NCBI RefSeq assembly: GCF_014284305.1
Contig: NZ_JACOFW010000016.1
Span: 45,180-109,179, forward strand
Reading direction: 5' to 3'
DNA: 64,000 bases
DNA from: Affinundibacterium seohonense
Lineage (GTDB): Bacteria; Pseudomonadota; Gammaproteobacteria; Burkholderiales; Burkholderiaceae_D
The translations under genes were made by a program, and so were the position numbers. Each line of letters begins with the position of its first letter. The first letter of the stretch is position 1. The notes below the pieces were generated by a model. The model had not been told where the DNA came from, did no database searches, and worked only from the letters and a program-made list of their open reading frames with translations. Positions 55,735 through 64,000 of this stretch are shown here, in pieces.

Positions 55735-56403
55735 CTAACTACTTTGCATCGTCATTTTTTCAATTTTCAATTGTACGACCTTAGGTGATTTTTGCGTGGT
55801 CGTTAACTTGTAGCGATCTTTGCCCTTCAGGTATTCTTGTACCTCGGTTTCCTGAGTTGCTGAAACGATCGTCTCTGTATATCCTTGCTCGATAAACCCA
55901 GTGCTGTAGTGATGACGAACTTGCTTGAAGTCGGCTTTGCCTTCATATTGAGCGACACCCGATTGGTCCCATGCAATGCGTACCAAACCATCGTACCGGG
56001 CGACAGGAGCGACATCAGTCCCGCTGACTTCGCGTTGCGTCGATCGTTTTAAGTCTAAGCCGCCTAGCACACTCTCCAGAGCGCCAGTTGCCCCTGGCAC
56101 GACACCTTCTACTGCTTCTTTTGCTTCAGGTATCGCACCTTCGAGTGTCTTCTTCGCTCCTGGCATCACTTGTTCTACTTTTCCTAAAACGGTCTCAGAT
56201 ATTTTTGGCGCGCCATTGATCAGATCGACTGCAGCATCCTTGCCTTGATATAGCAGCCATTGCGCCGAAGCAATGACTGCCCAAATCAACAACACTGTCA
56301 CCGTTAAGATACTGCCGATTATCCAGTACAAGGCCTTGCGAGAAATGCCAAATCTCGGTCGGGAATTGCCGGATACATTTGAAAATGGGGTACGTGAATC
56401 CAT
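55735..56403 (-). CDS. Hypothetical single-pass membrane protein (222 aa)
   Basis: Not recognised. Cytoplasmic N-terminus, one membrane helix (about 25-50, ALYWIIGSILTVTVLLIWAV), then a helical stretch of near-repeats (PGAKKTLEGAIPEAKEAVEGVVPGATGALE). A C-terminal beta-rich domain of about 90 residues carries RYDGLVRIAWDQSGV. AGGAG precedes the ATG. It lies between the CBS and HPF-like genes. Confidence 0.65.
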   Translation of the reverse strand: MDSRTPFSNVSGNSRPRFGISRKALYWIIGSILTVTVLLIWAVIASAQWLLYQGKDAAVDLINGAPKISETVLGKVEQVMPGAKKTLEGAIPEAKEAVEGVVPGATGALESVLGGLDLKRSTQREVSGTDVAPVARYDGLVRIAWDQSGVAQYEGKADFKQVRHHYSTGFIEQGYTETIVSATQETEVQEYLKGKDRYKLTTTQKSPKVVQLKIEKMTMQSS

Positions 56404-56573
56404 AGTTTTACTCCTAGTAATAAGTCACTTTGACGACCTGCTAGCCATGATCAAATGTCAGCTTTTTTGCGATGCAAAGAACGATGAAAGGACGATGAAA
56501 GGAACGATGATCTAGCCGTTTCAGGTGTTTGTGATGCTTTGTTTTTCTATCTTGCCGAACGGTTCTATTGTCC

Positions 56574-56963
56574 TCAAGATGGCATCATTTTCAGATTCAC
56601 TTTGGCTAAACGTGTCGGCTTCACTTTCGTCCCTTGATGTTCAAACCAATGAGAATCAGCCTCTCTAAATCTGCCAAATTTTCGAACCATGACACGCGCA
56701 ATACGATCAACCGCTTTATCAACCGCAGCGTTCACATCAGTTTCACTATCCTCGGTCACCACGACGGGCTTGTTGGACAAGGAGATCTGTATCAAGCAAC
56801 GCGTGGTATGGCATCGATCGAAGCGATCAATTTTAGAAAAACGAACATAAATCGTCTTAACATCATCGCTTGCCCAATCCATCGCGCCGTGCAATCGATG
56901 TAAAGTATGCTGACGCAGATCGTCGTCAAGTTCTAAACCGTTTGATTGAATATCAACGTACAT
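56574..56963 (-). CDS. HPF/RaiA-family ribosome-associated protein
   Basis: 129 residues from ATG 56963, directly after GGAGG (the frame opens to 57002). MYVDIQSNGLELDDDLRQHTLHRL and the beta-alpha core with VVVTEDSETDVNAAVDKAVDRIARVMVRKFGR fit the short sigma-54 modulation/HPF fold. These proteins bind idle ribosomes in stress or stationary phase. It lacks the C-terminal dimerisation domain of long HPF. Together with the CBS protein it suggests a stress or low-energy cluster (inference). Confidence 0.8.
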   Translation of the reverse strand: MYVDIQSNGLELDDDLRQHTLHRLHGAMDWASDDVKTIYVRFSKIDRFDRCHTTRCLIQISLSNKPVVVTEDSETDVNAAVDKAVDRIARVMVRKFGRFREADSHWFEHQGTKVKPTRLAKVNLKMMPS

Positions 56964-57002
56964 AGATCCTCCAAGGTCTTTAAAATGGTCGGTACGAGTC
57001 AA

Positions 57003-57602
57003 TCAGCAGTTGGATAAAAGTAGCTCTCACCATTTAAGATCTGCTATCTTTGTAATGGTACCGTGAGATCATTATAAGTAGCTGGGATACCTCTAACAAA
57101 TCGAATTATTTGCGCATTCACATCAATTATTTAGAGGTGTTTCGTATGTAGAAGTATTTGTAAGCGTAGGTGAGCAATAGTGAGCAATAGTGAGCATTAA
57201 TAAGCCTTAGGGTCAGGCCCCGCTATAACGTGTCGCAGGTTCTATGTTGCATGTCATGACTTGAGCGTTCGTAGCATGCACGATTCCAAACTGCGCAATT
57301 CGCTTCGCTATTGACGCAGGATGACAAGATTGCGCCTTACCGAGTTCGTTCGGGCGGCGTCAGGGGATTTAGATAGATGTCTAGGCGCCCCAGCTTTGGA
57401 AGGCTTGTTGATCACAGAGACAAGTTTTTCCATCGCGGATGGATGAGGACAATACCGTAACTATCCCTACCTACCACTTTTTAATGATTCAATCCTGAAA
57501 TTCTAGACTTTAGTCCTCACATTCCCTTGTTCGTCGGAAGTGAAAGGGGACGTCAATCGACGTCGACTACTATCGCTGCGAGCTAATTCAACAGGAGACA
57601 TG
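57003..57602. other. 600-bp gap with a REP-like repeat
   Basis: Contains TGAGCAATAG repeated in tandem near 57171-57190 and a REP-like unit at 57274-57352. A 41-codon frame at 57321 is probably chance. The promoter of the downstream hydrolase is expected near its end. Confidence 0.5.
57274..57352. repeat. REP-like dispersed repeat, copy 1
   Basis: GCATGCACGATTCC, then GCGCAATTCGCTTCGCTATTG and GATTGCGCCTTACC. It closely matches 59064-59140 and partly matches 63399-63448. The TTCGCTATTG motif is typical of small palindromic intergenic repeats. Confidence 0.7.
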
Positions 57603-58952
57603 ATGCACACATTGATTCGATTACTAATTGTCGGATTCTTGACTGCAAGTTGTATTGCTTGCGCCGCGGACTTAGTTAGCGATCCTAGGTCTATGCACAC
57701 TGAGACTCGTCGGCATCGCGAATTATCGACAGAGAAGACTAATGCGGATTCTGGTTCGCGGCAAGCTGAACTCTGTCAGACCGGCATCTTTAGAAAACAT
57801 GGGTCGACTTTTGTTGCGCTTACTAAAGCGAGTCGAGGTTTTGACTATACCTTTAGCGACGGCATTGTTGGCAACACCTTAGATGCCAATTCACTAGTGA
57901 TGTGTGGTGATGCTACTGTGTTGGTTCGAAATAAAGAGACTTGGGCGAGAGCTGCTATTGTTGAAACGGATACGCGTTTTGAGTCGAATGGAATTTCGCT
58001 CGCAGGTCGTCTAATCGAACCAAGTCAGGCCGATAAGCATACGCCTCTCGTAGTTTACGCGCATGGTTCTGAGGAAGGTGCTTGGATTGACCATGGGAGA
58101 GATCCTTATCAAATGGTGGGACGCGGCGTGTCGGTTTTTGTTTATGACAAACGCGGTACTGGACTCTCTCAAGGACACTACACGCAGAATTTTCCCATCT
58201 TAGCGAATGACCTGGTCGCAGCCTCGCACGAAGCCAAACGTTTGGCGGCTGGTCGTTATCGTCGTTTTGGCCTGATTGGTTTGAGCCAAGGTGGTTGGAT
58301 CGCTCCGCTCGCCGCAGCGCGCGTTAAGGCAGATTTTTTAGGCATTGGGTACGGTCTCGCGGTGGATATTGCTGAAGAAGATGCGGCACAGGTGACAAAA
58401 GAACTGGAAGAACGTGGCTACGGCGCAGACGTGGTCGATATGGCGCGCATGGTTACTGACATTACCGCACGCATTGTTAAATCGACTTATAAAGACGGGC
58501 TCGATGACCTTGATTCTATCAAAAAGCGTTTCGAAAAAGAGCCGTGGTTTTCGATCATCAAAGGTGCTTATACCGGCGTGTTTCTGAGTATTCCAGTCAA
58601 TGTACTTCGTAGCGATGGCGTTCCGCATTTGGATAAATTCGATGTCGACTGGTCGCAAGACCCCATGCGCGTTCTGCGAGCGATTGATGTCCCACAGCTA
58701 TGGGCATTCGCGAATGAAGATCGGCAAGCACCGATTGCACTCACTGTGGAGCGTCTACAGAAATTGCGAGGTGAGGGCAAAAATAACGTGCTGTATATTT
58801 TCCCCAACACCGAGCATGGCATGTGGCGTTATGAGCAGGCACCTGATTTTTCACGCAAACACACTAGTGTGACGCCAGGGTTTTACGATTTGATGGCAGA
58901 CTGGGCGAAAGGACGATTGAAAAAAAATTATGGGCAGTCGTTCCGCAGATAG
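57603..58952 (+). CDS. Exported alpha/beta hydrolase
   Basis: 449 residues with a signal peptide (LIRLLIVGFLTASCIACAAD). The ATG at 57603 is chosen over 57600 for spacing to AGGAG. The C-terminal 300 residues form an alpha/beta hydrolase: VVYAHGSEEGAW (oxyanion region), nucleophile elbow GLSQGGW, a late aspartate (ANEDRQAP) and histidine (NTEHGMW). It is probably an esterase or peptidase of the dienelactone-hydrolase type. The N-terminal 110 residues are a separate beta-rich domain. Substrate unknown; it is transcribed alone. Confidence 0.82.
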   Translation: MHTLIRLLIVGFLTASCIACAADLVSDPRSMHTETRRHRELSTEKTNADSGSRQAELCQTGIFRKHGSTFVALTKASRGFDYTFSDGIVGNTLDANSLVMCGDATVLVRNKETWARAAIVETDTRFESNGISLAGRLIEPSQADKHTPLVVYAHGSEEGAWIDHGRDPYQMVGRGVSVFVYDKRGTGLSQGHYTQNFPILANDLVAASHEAKRLAAGRYRRFGLIGLSQGGWIAPLAAARVKADFLGIGYGLAVDIAEEDAAQVTKELEERGYGADVVDMARMVTDITARIVKSTYKDGLDDLDSIKKRFEKEPWFSIIKGAYTGVFLSIPVNVLRSDGVPHLDKFDVDWSQDPMRVLRAIDVPQLWAFANEDRQAPIALTVERLQKLRGEGKNNVLYIFPNTEHGMWRYEQAPDFSRKHTSVTPGFYDLMADWAKGRLKKNYGQSFRR

Positions 58953-59063
58953 GAACATCGCGTATGGCATGCTTCGGGGGGGAGCGTACGCACAGTTGTG
59001 GGTGCAATTTTTATAGAAACGCATCGCTGAGCTTATGTGGCATATCAAGACATGTCGGTCCGC

Positions 59064-59140
59064 AGCATGCCCGATTCCATTCGGCGCAATACACTTTGCT
59101 ATCGACGCGCCACAGAAAGATTGCGCTTTACCAAATCGTC
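59064..59140. repeat. REP-like dispersed repeat, copy 2
   Basis: GCATGCCCGATTCC, then GCGCAATACACTTTGCTATCG and GATTGCGCTTTACC, aligned end to end with copy 1 at 57274-57352. It lies just before the stop of the DUF3667 gene. Confidence 0.7.
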
Positions 59141-59153
59141 TTGCAAAACGGTC

Positions 59154-59867
59154 TCACCGCATGAACGCATCATATCCATAACCTAGCACCCAAGTGCTGG
59201 CACTAAAGCTGATAAAACCGAGAACATAGGCGACGCCAGATTTTAGAAAGCTTGCAAGCTTTCCCTGATCAAAAAATTGGCCGATGGCCCAAGAAAGATA
59301 AATGAAAGTCACACCACTAAGAGCTGGCATGACATTGAATCCAGTAACGCCATTGAGAACCGCTGCCAGAGCGAAAAAAAGCATGCCGATACCCATGACA
59401 AAAGCAAGTAATATCAAAATTTCAAAGAAATTCACATCATGCTTTCTAAAGAAAATCCGTAGCCAACACGCAATGAAAAATCCCATAATAATGTTGGCGT
59501 AACCATAGTGACCATGTACCCAGCGGGAAATTGCATCATAGGTGGGCGTGGTATCGGCACTGATTTTGAAATAGCCTTTTTCGATATGAAAGAAATGCTC
59601 TGCCAACGTATAAATCAAGGACGTGACGATAATAAATATAATCGGCTTGACTAGCCGACTACGATTTTCAGAAATGTACTCCCTGACGCATTTTCCGGGA
59701 CGCAGCAACAACTCTTTGATCGTAAAAAAGAGTCCCTTTTCGAAATGCAAAACATGCTCGATCTCGTGCAAAATAAAATGGCCGTCAATTCTTTTTAGCT
59801 GCTTCGCATTGCCGCATTGCGCGCAATAGTTTCCTTGAATCTTACTCTTACAGTTTTTACAGTTCAT
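59154..59867 (-). CDS. DUF3667 family membrane protein
   Basis: 237 residues. An N-terminal zinc ribbon (CKNCKSKIQGNYCAQCGNAKQ) leads into the DUF3667 core: FILHEIEHVLHFEKGLFFTIKELLLRPGKCVREYISENRSRLVKP, then four or five membrane helices. Function unknown. A second, broken gene of the same family appears at 63545-63873. The coding end lies close to a REP-like repeat. Confidence 0.8.
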   Translation of the reverse strand: MNCKNCKSKIQGNYCAQCGNAKQLKRIDGHFILHEIEHVLHFEKGLFFTIKELLLRPGKCVREYISENRSRLVKPIIFIIVTSLIYTLAEHFFHIEKGYFKISADTTPTYDAISRWVHGHYGYANIIMGFFIACWLRIFFRKHDVNFFEILILLAFVMGIGMLFFALAAVLNGVTGFNVMPALSGVTFIYLSWAIGQFFDQGKLASFLKSGVAYVLGFISFSASTWVLGYGYDAFMR

Positions 59868-60084
59868 AGCGTTGCTTGTGAAAAAATGAGAGAACTTCGG
59901 CGATGCGGTTTAAAGATTGTCGTTCGCGAAAATAGCAGGCAATGCGAGCGTGAATTTGAAGTGTGATGTATTTTTAATTGACCGTCAAAACTATTTTGAT
60001 TATCGAGTGATCCTATCCCAGTTAAAGGAGCAAGCGCAATCTTAGGTCTTGTCTTCAAGAGTCCAGCGACTGACTTTATAGTTG

Positions 60085-60699
60085 CTAACGTGGTGGATCG
60101 ATACAGCTATCGCGGCGACATTGACCTGCACCGTTTTGCGCGAATTTGACAAGCCAAGCGAAGGTTTTTTTGCTTTTCTCCGCTGCATATCTTGCGCAGC
60201 TATAGATCATTTTATCGGTCTTGTTTTCCCATACATAATCCTGATACAGCAAACCTTCTTCTCGTCCATCAAAAGGACCATAGGGTTTGCCGTAAAGCTT
60301 AGTGAGTTTCTGCAGCGTTGGTTCACATGGTGGATTTGTGTTGGATGTTTTGCGCATGAACGCATCGGGCATCGGCTTGTCGAAATGACGCACGATCGGT
60401 AAGAGCGCGTAGTGCGGCTTTTTGTTGTGCAGAAAAATGACGGCGAAATTCACATTGTCTTTGGCATCTGCTTGGTTGATATGCACCGTGATACTTTGAT
60501 CTTGCGCGTCAAAATACGAATGTGGCAAGTTGGCTTTAATTTCGGCAGGGATAATGTTGAGATGTAAACCACCAAAGCTAAAAATGGCTTTGCCTGTGAC
60601 CGTGGTGGGAGTCGCATCGCCCTTTGATTGATCTTGACCTAGGGCGAAGGTACTCACACAACATAAGCTAAGCAAACTGAGGTATGTTTTCCATCTCAT
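60085..60699 (-). CDS. Exported hypothetical protein (204 aa)
   Basis: Not recognised. Signal peptide (YLSLLSLCCVSTFALGQD); the mature protein has four or more cysteines that could pair (PPCEPT, YSCARY, GQCRRDSC). The ATG at 60699 follows GAGG; the open frame upstream is not supported. It lies 85 bp after the start side of ggt on the same strand and might be translated from the same transcript. Confidence 0.65.
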   Translation of the reverse strand: MRWKTYLSLLSLCCVSTFALGQDQSKGDATPTTVTGKAIFSFGGLHLNIIPAEIKANLPHSYFDAQDQSITVHINQADAKDNVNFAVIFLHNKKPHYALLPIVRHFDKPMPDAFMRKTSNTNPPCEPTLQKLTKLYGKPYGPFDGREEGLLYQDYVWENKTDKMIYSCARYAAEKSKKTFAWLVKFAQNGAGQCRRDSCIDPPR

Positions 60700-60783
60700 C
60701 GAAGCCTCTTTTCCTTTATTTTTTTGTTGCGGTGGCGTCAAACCATGGCGCGGTCTGCGTTCATGAATGCATCAGGATTTGAT

Positions 60784-62481
60784 CTATTTCCCAGCCGCTC
60801 CACCATCTGCCGGCCGACGGTCGACACCGCCTTCTAGTAAATTCTCTTTCGCATTCAATATGATCACTTCGGCGGCACCTTGATTGCCACCTTCTACCAC
60901 GTTGTGTCCCATCGCTTTGAGTAGCTTGATGGTGTCAGCAGAGAAGCCAAAACGTTCAATAGTTAAGGTATCCGGTAACCATTGGTGATGCATGCGACCA
61001 GCATCGACCGCTTCTTGCGCGTTCATACCAAAATCAATCACGTTAAGGATGGTGGTGAGTACCGTGTTAATGATGGTTTTGCCACCCGGTGAGCCAGTCA
61101 CCATAAACAATTGGCCATCTTTGCTGATGATAGTCGGCGCCATGCTGGAGAGCATACGCTTGCCGGGTACGGCGAGATTAGGCTTGGTGCCGATCTGTCC
61201 GCGCTCGGTCGTCAAGCCTGGCCCTGCATTGAAATCGCCCATCTCATTATTCAATATAAAACCCGTGCCCGGCGCAACGATACGTGAGCCGTATGGGTAT
61301 TCCAAAGTATAGGTCAAGGAGACGGCATTGCGCTGTGCATCGACCACCGACAGGTGCGTGGTTTCTAGTGATTCTGCAGGCCAGGTGAATGATGTGGGTG
61401 TGGATTTAGATGCCTTAGCGGGGTTAATTGTCTTGCGTAAGTTGGCTGCATAGTCTTTCGACGTTAAGCGTGTGATAGGCATGTCGCTGACAAAATCAGG
61501 GTCACCCAGATGCTGCGCTCTGTCTGCAAAAGCACGGCGCATAGCCTCGGTAATGAGATGTTGATTCTTGGCAGAACCATAGCCGTTGGCTTTCAGATCA
61601 TAGCCTTCGAGCATGTTGAGCATCTCGACCAACGCGACACCGCCAGAGCTGGGTGGTGCCATGCCGATAATGTCATAGCCACGATAACTCCCTTTGATCA
61701 CGTCGCGCTTTTTTGCTTGATAGGCTTTTAGATCTTCGCGTGTGATGAGACCGCCATTGGCCTTCATGTCTTGCTCGATTAATAGTGCGGTTTCACCCTC
61801 ATAGAAACCTGCTGGACCTTGCTCGGCAATGCGTAGCAAGCTGCGCGCAAGATCGGCTTGTTTCAGTGTTTCACCTGCTTGATAAGGCTGTCCATTTTTG
61901 GAAAATTGCGCCAGCGTTGCCGGATATTTTTTAAAAGAGGGCAATACTCTTTCTAAGGAACGCGCCAAGCCATGCGAGACTTCAAAACCATCACGCGCCA
62001 AAATGACGGCTGGCATGACCAGTTCTTTCCAAGGTTTGGAACCTTGTTCTTGCCATGCCATATACAAACCCGCAACCGTGCCAGGCACGCCGACGGAACG
62101 GTGGCTATTGTGATGTAAATCGTAGTCGTATTTACCGTCTTTCAACCACATCTCAGGAGAGGAGCCGCTAGGGGCGGACTCACGAAAATCATACGAGACA
62201 GCTGCCCCACTAGTCGAGCGATACACCAGAAAACCACCGCCACCGATATTGCCAGCCGTAGGATGCGTGACTGCCAGCGCGAACGCAGTGGCTATCGCTG
62301 AGTCCATCGCATTGCCGCCGTTTTTGATCACCTGAAACCCCACTTCGGAGGCGATATCGCTTTGCGATACAACCATGCCCAGCTTGGCACGGGCTGGCGT
62401 CGATCCAGCGTGTACGGTTGGTGTTGCAAGCACAAGTAAAGAAACGGCGGAAACAAGAACGAGAAGCTGACGGCGTAGCAT
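60784..62481 (-). CDS. ggt: Gamma-glutamyltransferase
   Basis: 565 residues with a signal peptide (LLVLVSAVSLLVLATPTVHAG), periplasmic. The autocatalytic site is intact: the nucleophilic threonine at the start of TTHLSVVD, preceded by the processing site, with GNIGGGGFLVYR and the MAPTII, GSPGGKTIINTV segment forming the gamma-glutamyl pocket. It cleaves glutathione and other gamma-glutamyl compounds. The protein starts MLRRQLL with a purine-rich site upstream. Neighbouring exported gene function is unknown. Confidence 0.95.
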   Translation of the reverse strand: MLRRQLLVLVSAVSLLVLATPTVHAGSTPARAKLGMVVSQSDIASEVGFQVIKNGGNAMDSAIATAFALAVTHPTAGNIGGGGFLVYRSTSGAAVSYDFRESAPSGSSPEMWLKDGKYDYDLHHNSHRSVGVPGTVAGLYMAWQEQGSKPWKELVMPAVILARDGFEVSHGLARSLERVLPSFKKYPATLAQFSKNGQPYQAGETLKQADLARSLLRIAEQGPAGFYEGETALLIEQDMKANGGLITREDLKAYQAKKRDVIKGSYRGYDIIGMAPPSSGGVALVEMLNMLEGYDLKANGYGSAKNQHLITEAMRRAFADRAQHLGDPDFVSDMPITRLTSKDYAANLRKTINPAKASKSTPTSFTWPAESLETTHLSVVDAQRNAVSLTYTLEYPYGSRIVAPGTGFILNNEMGDFNAGPGLTTERGQIGTKPNLAVPGKRMLSSMAPTIISKDGQLFMVTGSPGGKTIINTVLTTILNVIDFGMNAQEAVDAGRMHHQWLPDTLTIERFGFSADTIKLLKAMGHNVVEGGNQGAAEVIILNAKENLLEGGVDRRPADGGAAGK

Positions 62482-62864
62482 GGAACATCTCCAGAAAGAG
62501 GGAAGATCGAAACGTGTAAATCAAATTAATCGAGCGGTGAAAGGTTCACGATCAAGCAGAATAGGCACAACTATACCTTTTTTAGGTGCTGATCATATAA
62601 ACGCAGTGAGGAATTTTGGTTTAATACCTCTCGACTGCCATCGATCGAACTAACGAAGCTTTTTTGAAAGGCAGCAACAGGAAAAATGTAGGGCGGGTGC
62701 GACCCGCGCCGACAGAATGTTCAAAGTGCTGAAAGGGTAATTAGATACTTGAAAGAATACTTTAACGATAAATCGTTGAGGTAATTTACAGCGCGGGTCG
62801 CACCCACCCTAGATGGCGAGTTTTGCATTTACCGACAGTCATCGATAGCACTAACGAATTCTGA
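62482..62864. other. 383-bp gap upstream of ggt
   Basis: Holds the ggt promoter region and a composite repeat at 62639-62858; no gene seen. Confidence 0.6.
62639..62858. repeat. Inverted GC-rich repeat flanked by direct repeats
   Basis: GGGCGGGTGCGACCCGCGC near 62691 and its reverse complement GCGCGGGTCGCACCC at 62791 are 80 bp apart. Outside them CATCGATCGAACTAACGAA (62639) and CATCGATAGCACTAACGAA (62840) are direct repeats. I recall the GGGTGCGACCCGCG palindrome as a common intergenic repeat. Confidence 0.7.
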
Positions 62865-63239
62865 TCACGATGGCTGAAGCGCAGCTCTTACCAATGGTAG
62901 CGCTTTTTCAGCCTGAGCTGCCGCCGAACTCAAAATCGAGATCAGCAGATCAGGAATCAAAGGATTTATTGATTTTCGTCTGATTAACTTTGCATTGAAA
63001 TGAACAATCTCTTCGCAAATTTTAATCGTTCGATTTAAATGCAATATCCCATTTTCAGCATCGTGGGCAATCGTGTTAATTTGCTGATTGATCCCTTCTA
63101 TCTCAGAATAAATTGATGAGGTAGACAAATCTGCCATCATGATGTTCAAAGCAGCGCCTATGTCGGATGCTAATGTGATCAGTGCTTGTTTGGCTTCAAC
63201 GACGGCGTTTGAATTGGAGGTGTTGCAGGGCGCATTCAT
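62865..63239 (-). CDS. Small helical hypothetical protein (124 aa)
   Basis: Not recognised. AGGAG precedes the ATG. Four amphipathic helices without a membrane segment; ALNIMMADLSTSSIYSEIEGINQQINTIAHD and the C-terminal LIPDLLISILSSAAAQAEKALPLVRAAL suggest a helical bundle. Confidence 0.6.
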   Translation of the reverse strand: MNAPCNTSNSNAVVEAKQALITLASDIGAALNIMMADLSTSSIYSEIEGINQQINTIAHDAENGILHLNRTIKICEEIVHFNAKLIRRKSINPLIPDLLISILSSAAAQAEKALPLVRAALQPS

Positions 63240-63544
63240 GAGGGAACTCCTTCGTTGTTGCTTGTTGATGTCGGGGTTTGAATGATACGTTGAATTTCGG
63301 ACGTCTTGCGTATTTTAGAATTTCAAACGTCGTTACTAATTGTGCTGATGTTGGAATGTCAGCATCGTAGGGTGTAATAGCGAAGCGTATTACACCGTTG
63401 CTGAACGATGCCATACGGCGCAATACGCTTCGCTATTGAAGCCTTACGAAAAAACTGCACCGTCCCGAGTTGGGTATAAAAGAACCAAAAATCTGGCTAG
63501 CACCAAAGCCAGCAAACTTAGTTAAACTCTGCTTAAACACGATA
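63240..63544. other. 305-bp gap with a palindromic repeat
   Basis: Nothing coding is seen. The palindromic REP-like sequence at 63366-63450 lies here, and the remainder is AT-rich. Confidence 0.6.
63366..63450. repeat. REP-like palindromic repeat, copy 3
   Basis: GTAGGGTGTAATAGCGAAGC and its inverted half TATTACACC (63387-63395) form a hairpin. It is followed by GCTGAACGATGCC and GCGCAATACGCTTCGCTATTG, which matches copies at 57274 and 59064. Part of the same motif occurs at about 46390-46430. Confidence 0.75.
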
Positions 63545-63873
63545 TTAAACACTAGCTAAGGTAACGATAACGGCAAAAAACGAGAGCGACATAAGCGCAA
63601 TAAATAGCAATACGATCGTGCGCCACAAAGCCTCGAATTTGGTTAAGCTATACGCATTGCGTAACTGAGAAAACATATGAAACGGGGGAACAAATGCAAA
63701 TAAGAGTGACGCGATCACGATATATTCATACTTAGCTAATATGGCGATGATGCTCATCAATATGCACATGAAAGACAAAGAATAAAGTGCAAATACAGCG
63801 TGGTCAAACATCACAAATTGCCGTCTAAATGCAAATAACATCCATAAAAATGGCAAGGACAAAGGTAACAATA
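63545..63873 (-). pseudogene. DUF3667-like gene truncated by an insertion sequence
   Basis: The frame from GTG 63904 to 63545 gives 119 residues, but the first ten codons lie inside the IS end. The rest looks like the C-terminal membrane part of DUF3667 proteins (FAFRRQFVMFDHAVFALYSL, then FSQLRNAYSLTKFEALWRT) without the zinc ribbon and first helices. The N-terminal half was presumably separated by the IS256-family insertion. Confidence 0.6.
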
Positions 63874-64000
63874 GAGCCTGTAAGAATTTCTGTGTAAATG
63901 CCACGGAACAAGTTAGTGATCGTGTTTTTGAATACGATCACCGAACTCAATCATAAAACGATTTAAGGCCATACGCCAATTGTGAATCGGCATCGTCCAT
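63874..64000 (-). mobile_element. IS256-family insertion sequence, right end (continues past the window)
   Basis: The inverted-repeat-like end GAGCCTGTAAGAATTTCTGT starts at 63874 and continues TGTAAATGCC, similar to IS256-family termini. It precedes the 3' end of a transposase gene on the minus strand. The left end, full transposase and target duplication lie outside the window. Confidence 0.65.
63913..63999 (-). CDS. IS256-family transposase, C-terminal 28 residues (cut by window edge)
   Basis: The frame entering from the right edge reads WTMPIHNWRMALNRFMIEFG followed by DRIQKHDH and TAA. The W-P-x-NW-ALN-F-I-F-R pattern is the usual end of mutator/IS256 transposases. Catalytic residues are not in the window. 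Confidence 0.7.
   Translation of the reverse strand, partial: WTMPIHNWRMALNRFMIEFGDRIQKHDH

Noticed and set aside
57321..57446. 41-codon plus-strand frame in the gap before the alpha/beta hydrolase
   Set aside because: It begins within the REP-like repeat and has no supporting signal.

Overview
The window reads as a chromosomal segment of a betaproteobacterium of the Oxalobacteraceae type, possibly Undibacterium-like. This is inferred from the protein families, the moderate GC content, and the pst-phoU-phoB-phoR and ppk-sixA arrangement. No rRNA, tRNA or CRISPR array was recognised. Almost all genes are housekeeping, envelope or regulatory. The mobile material is one insertion sequence entering at the right edge, a decayed REP-associated transposase, and several families of palindromic repeats.

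Layout. 1-5 kb: the 3' end of xerD, a YbaK-type deacylase, plsY, tsaD and a HAMP-GGDEF-EAL protein whose GGDEF site is degenerate. 5-8.2 kb: a small unknown gene, a MarC-family membrane protein, and a two-gene operon pairing an OlsB-type ornithine N-acyltransferase with a PlcP/LpxH-like metallophosphoesterase. Three half-sites spaced exactly 11 bp apart, resembling a Pho box, lie upstream of this operon. 8.3-10.8 kb: a secreted beta-propeller protein. 11.2-21 kb: a Pho regulon island, with ppk-sixA diverging from pstSCAB-phoU-phoB-phoR and a Pho box serving each direction. 21-26.5 kb: an RstA/RstB-like two-component pair split by three minus-strand envelope genes (DUF2987-like, MipA/OmpV, and a lipoprotein with two PrcB-like domains).

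26.5-46 kb: a DMT exporter, a DUF1631 protein, a DUF4136 lipoprotein, pepN, fbp, a secreted unknown, glutaminase, then a ThDP-dependent 2-oxo-acid decarboxylase next to a flavin amine oxidase. The last two plausibly turn an amino acid into its aldehyde through the keto acid. A 1 kb field of tandem and inverted repeats follows, then an SNF2 helicase and a fatty-acid-hydroxylase-family membrane protein. 46-54 kb: a TonB-dependent receptor, a zinc-ribbon/bPH2 protein, an M20 peptidase, rsgA and a secreted amidohydrolase.

54-64 kb is the most accessory part. It holds a RAYT transposase relic, a possible GGDEF remnant, a CBS/HPF cluster, an alpha/beta hydrolase, a DUF3667 protein, ggt, several REP-like repeats, and a second DUF3667 gene that has been cut by an IS256-family element.

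The main theme is phosphate. Predicted PhoB sites control uptake (pst), storage (ppk) and, by inference, replacement of membrane phospholipid by phosphorus-free ornithine lipid (olsB with a phospholipase-C-like partner). All functions are assigned by reading motifs and context; no database search was run.
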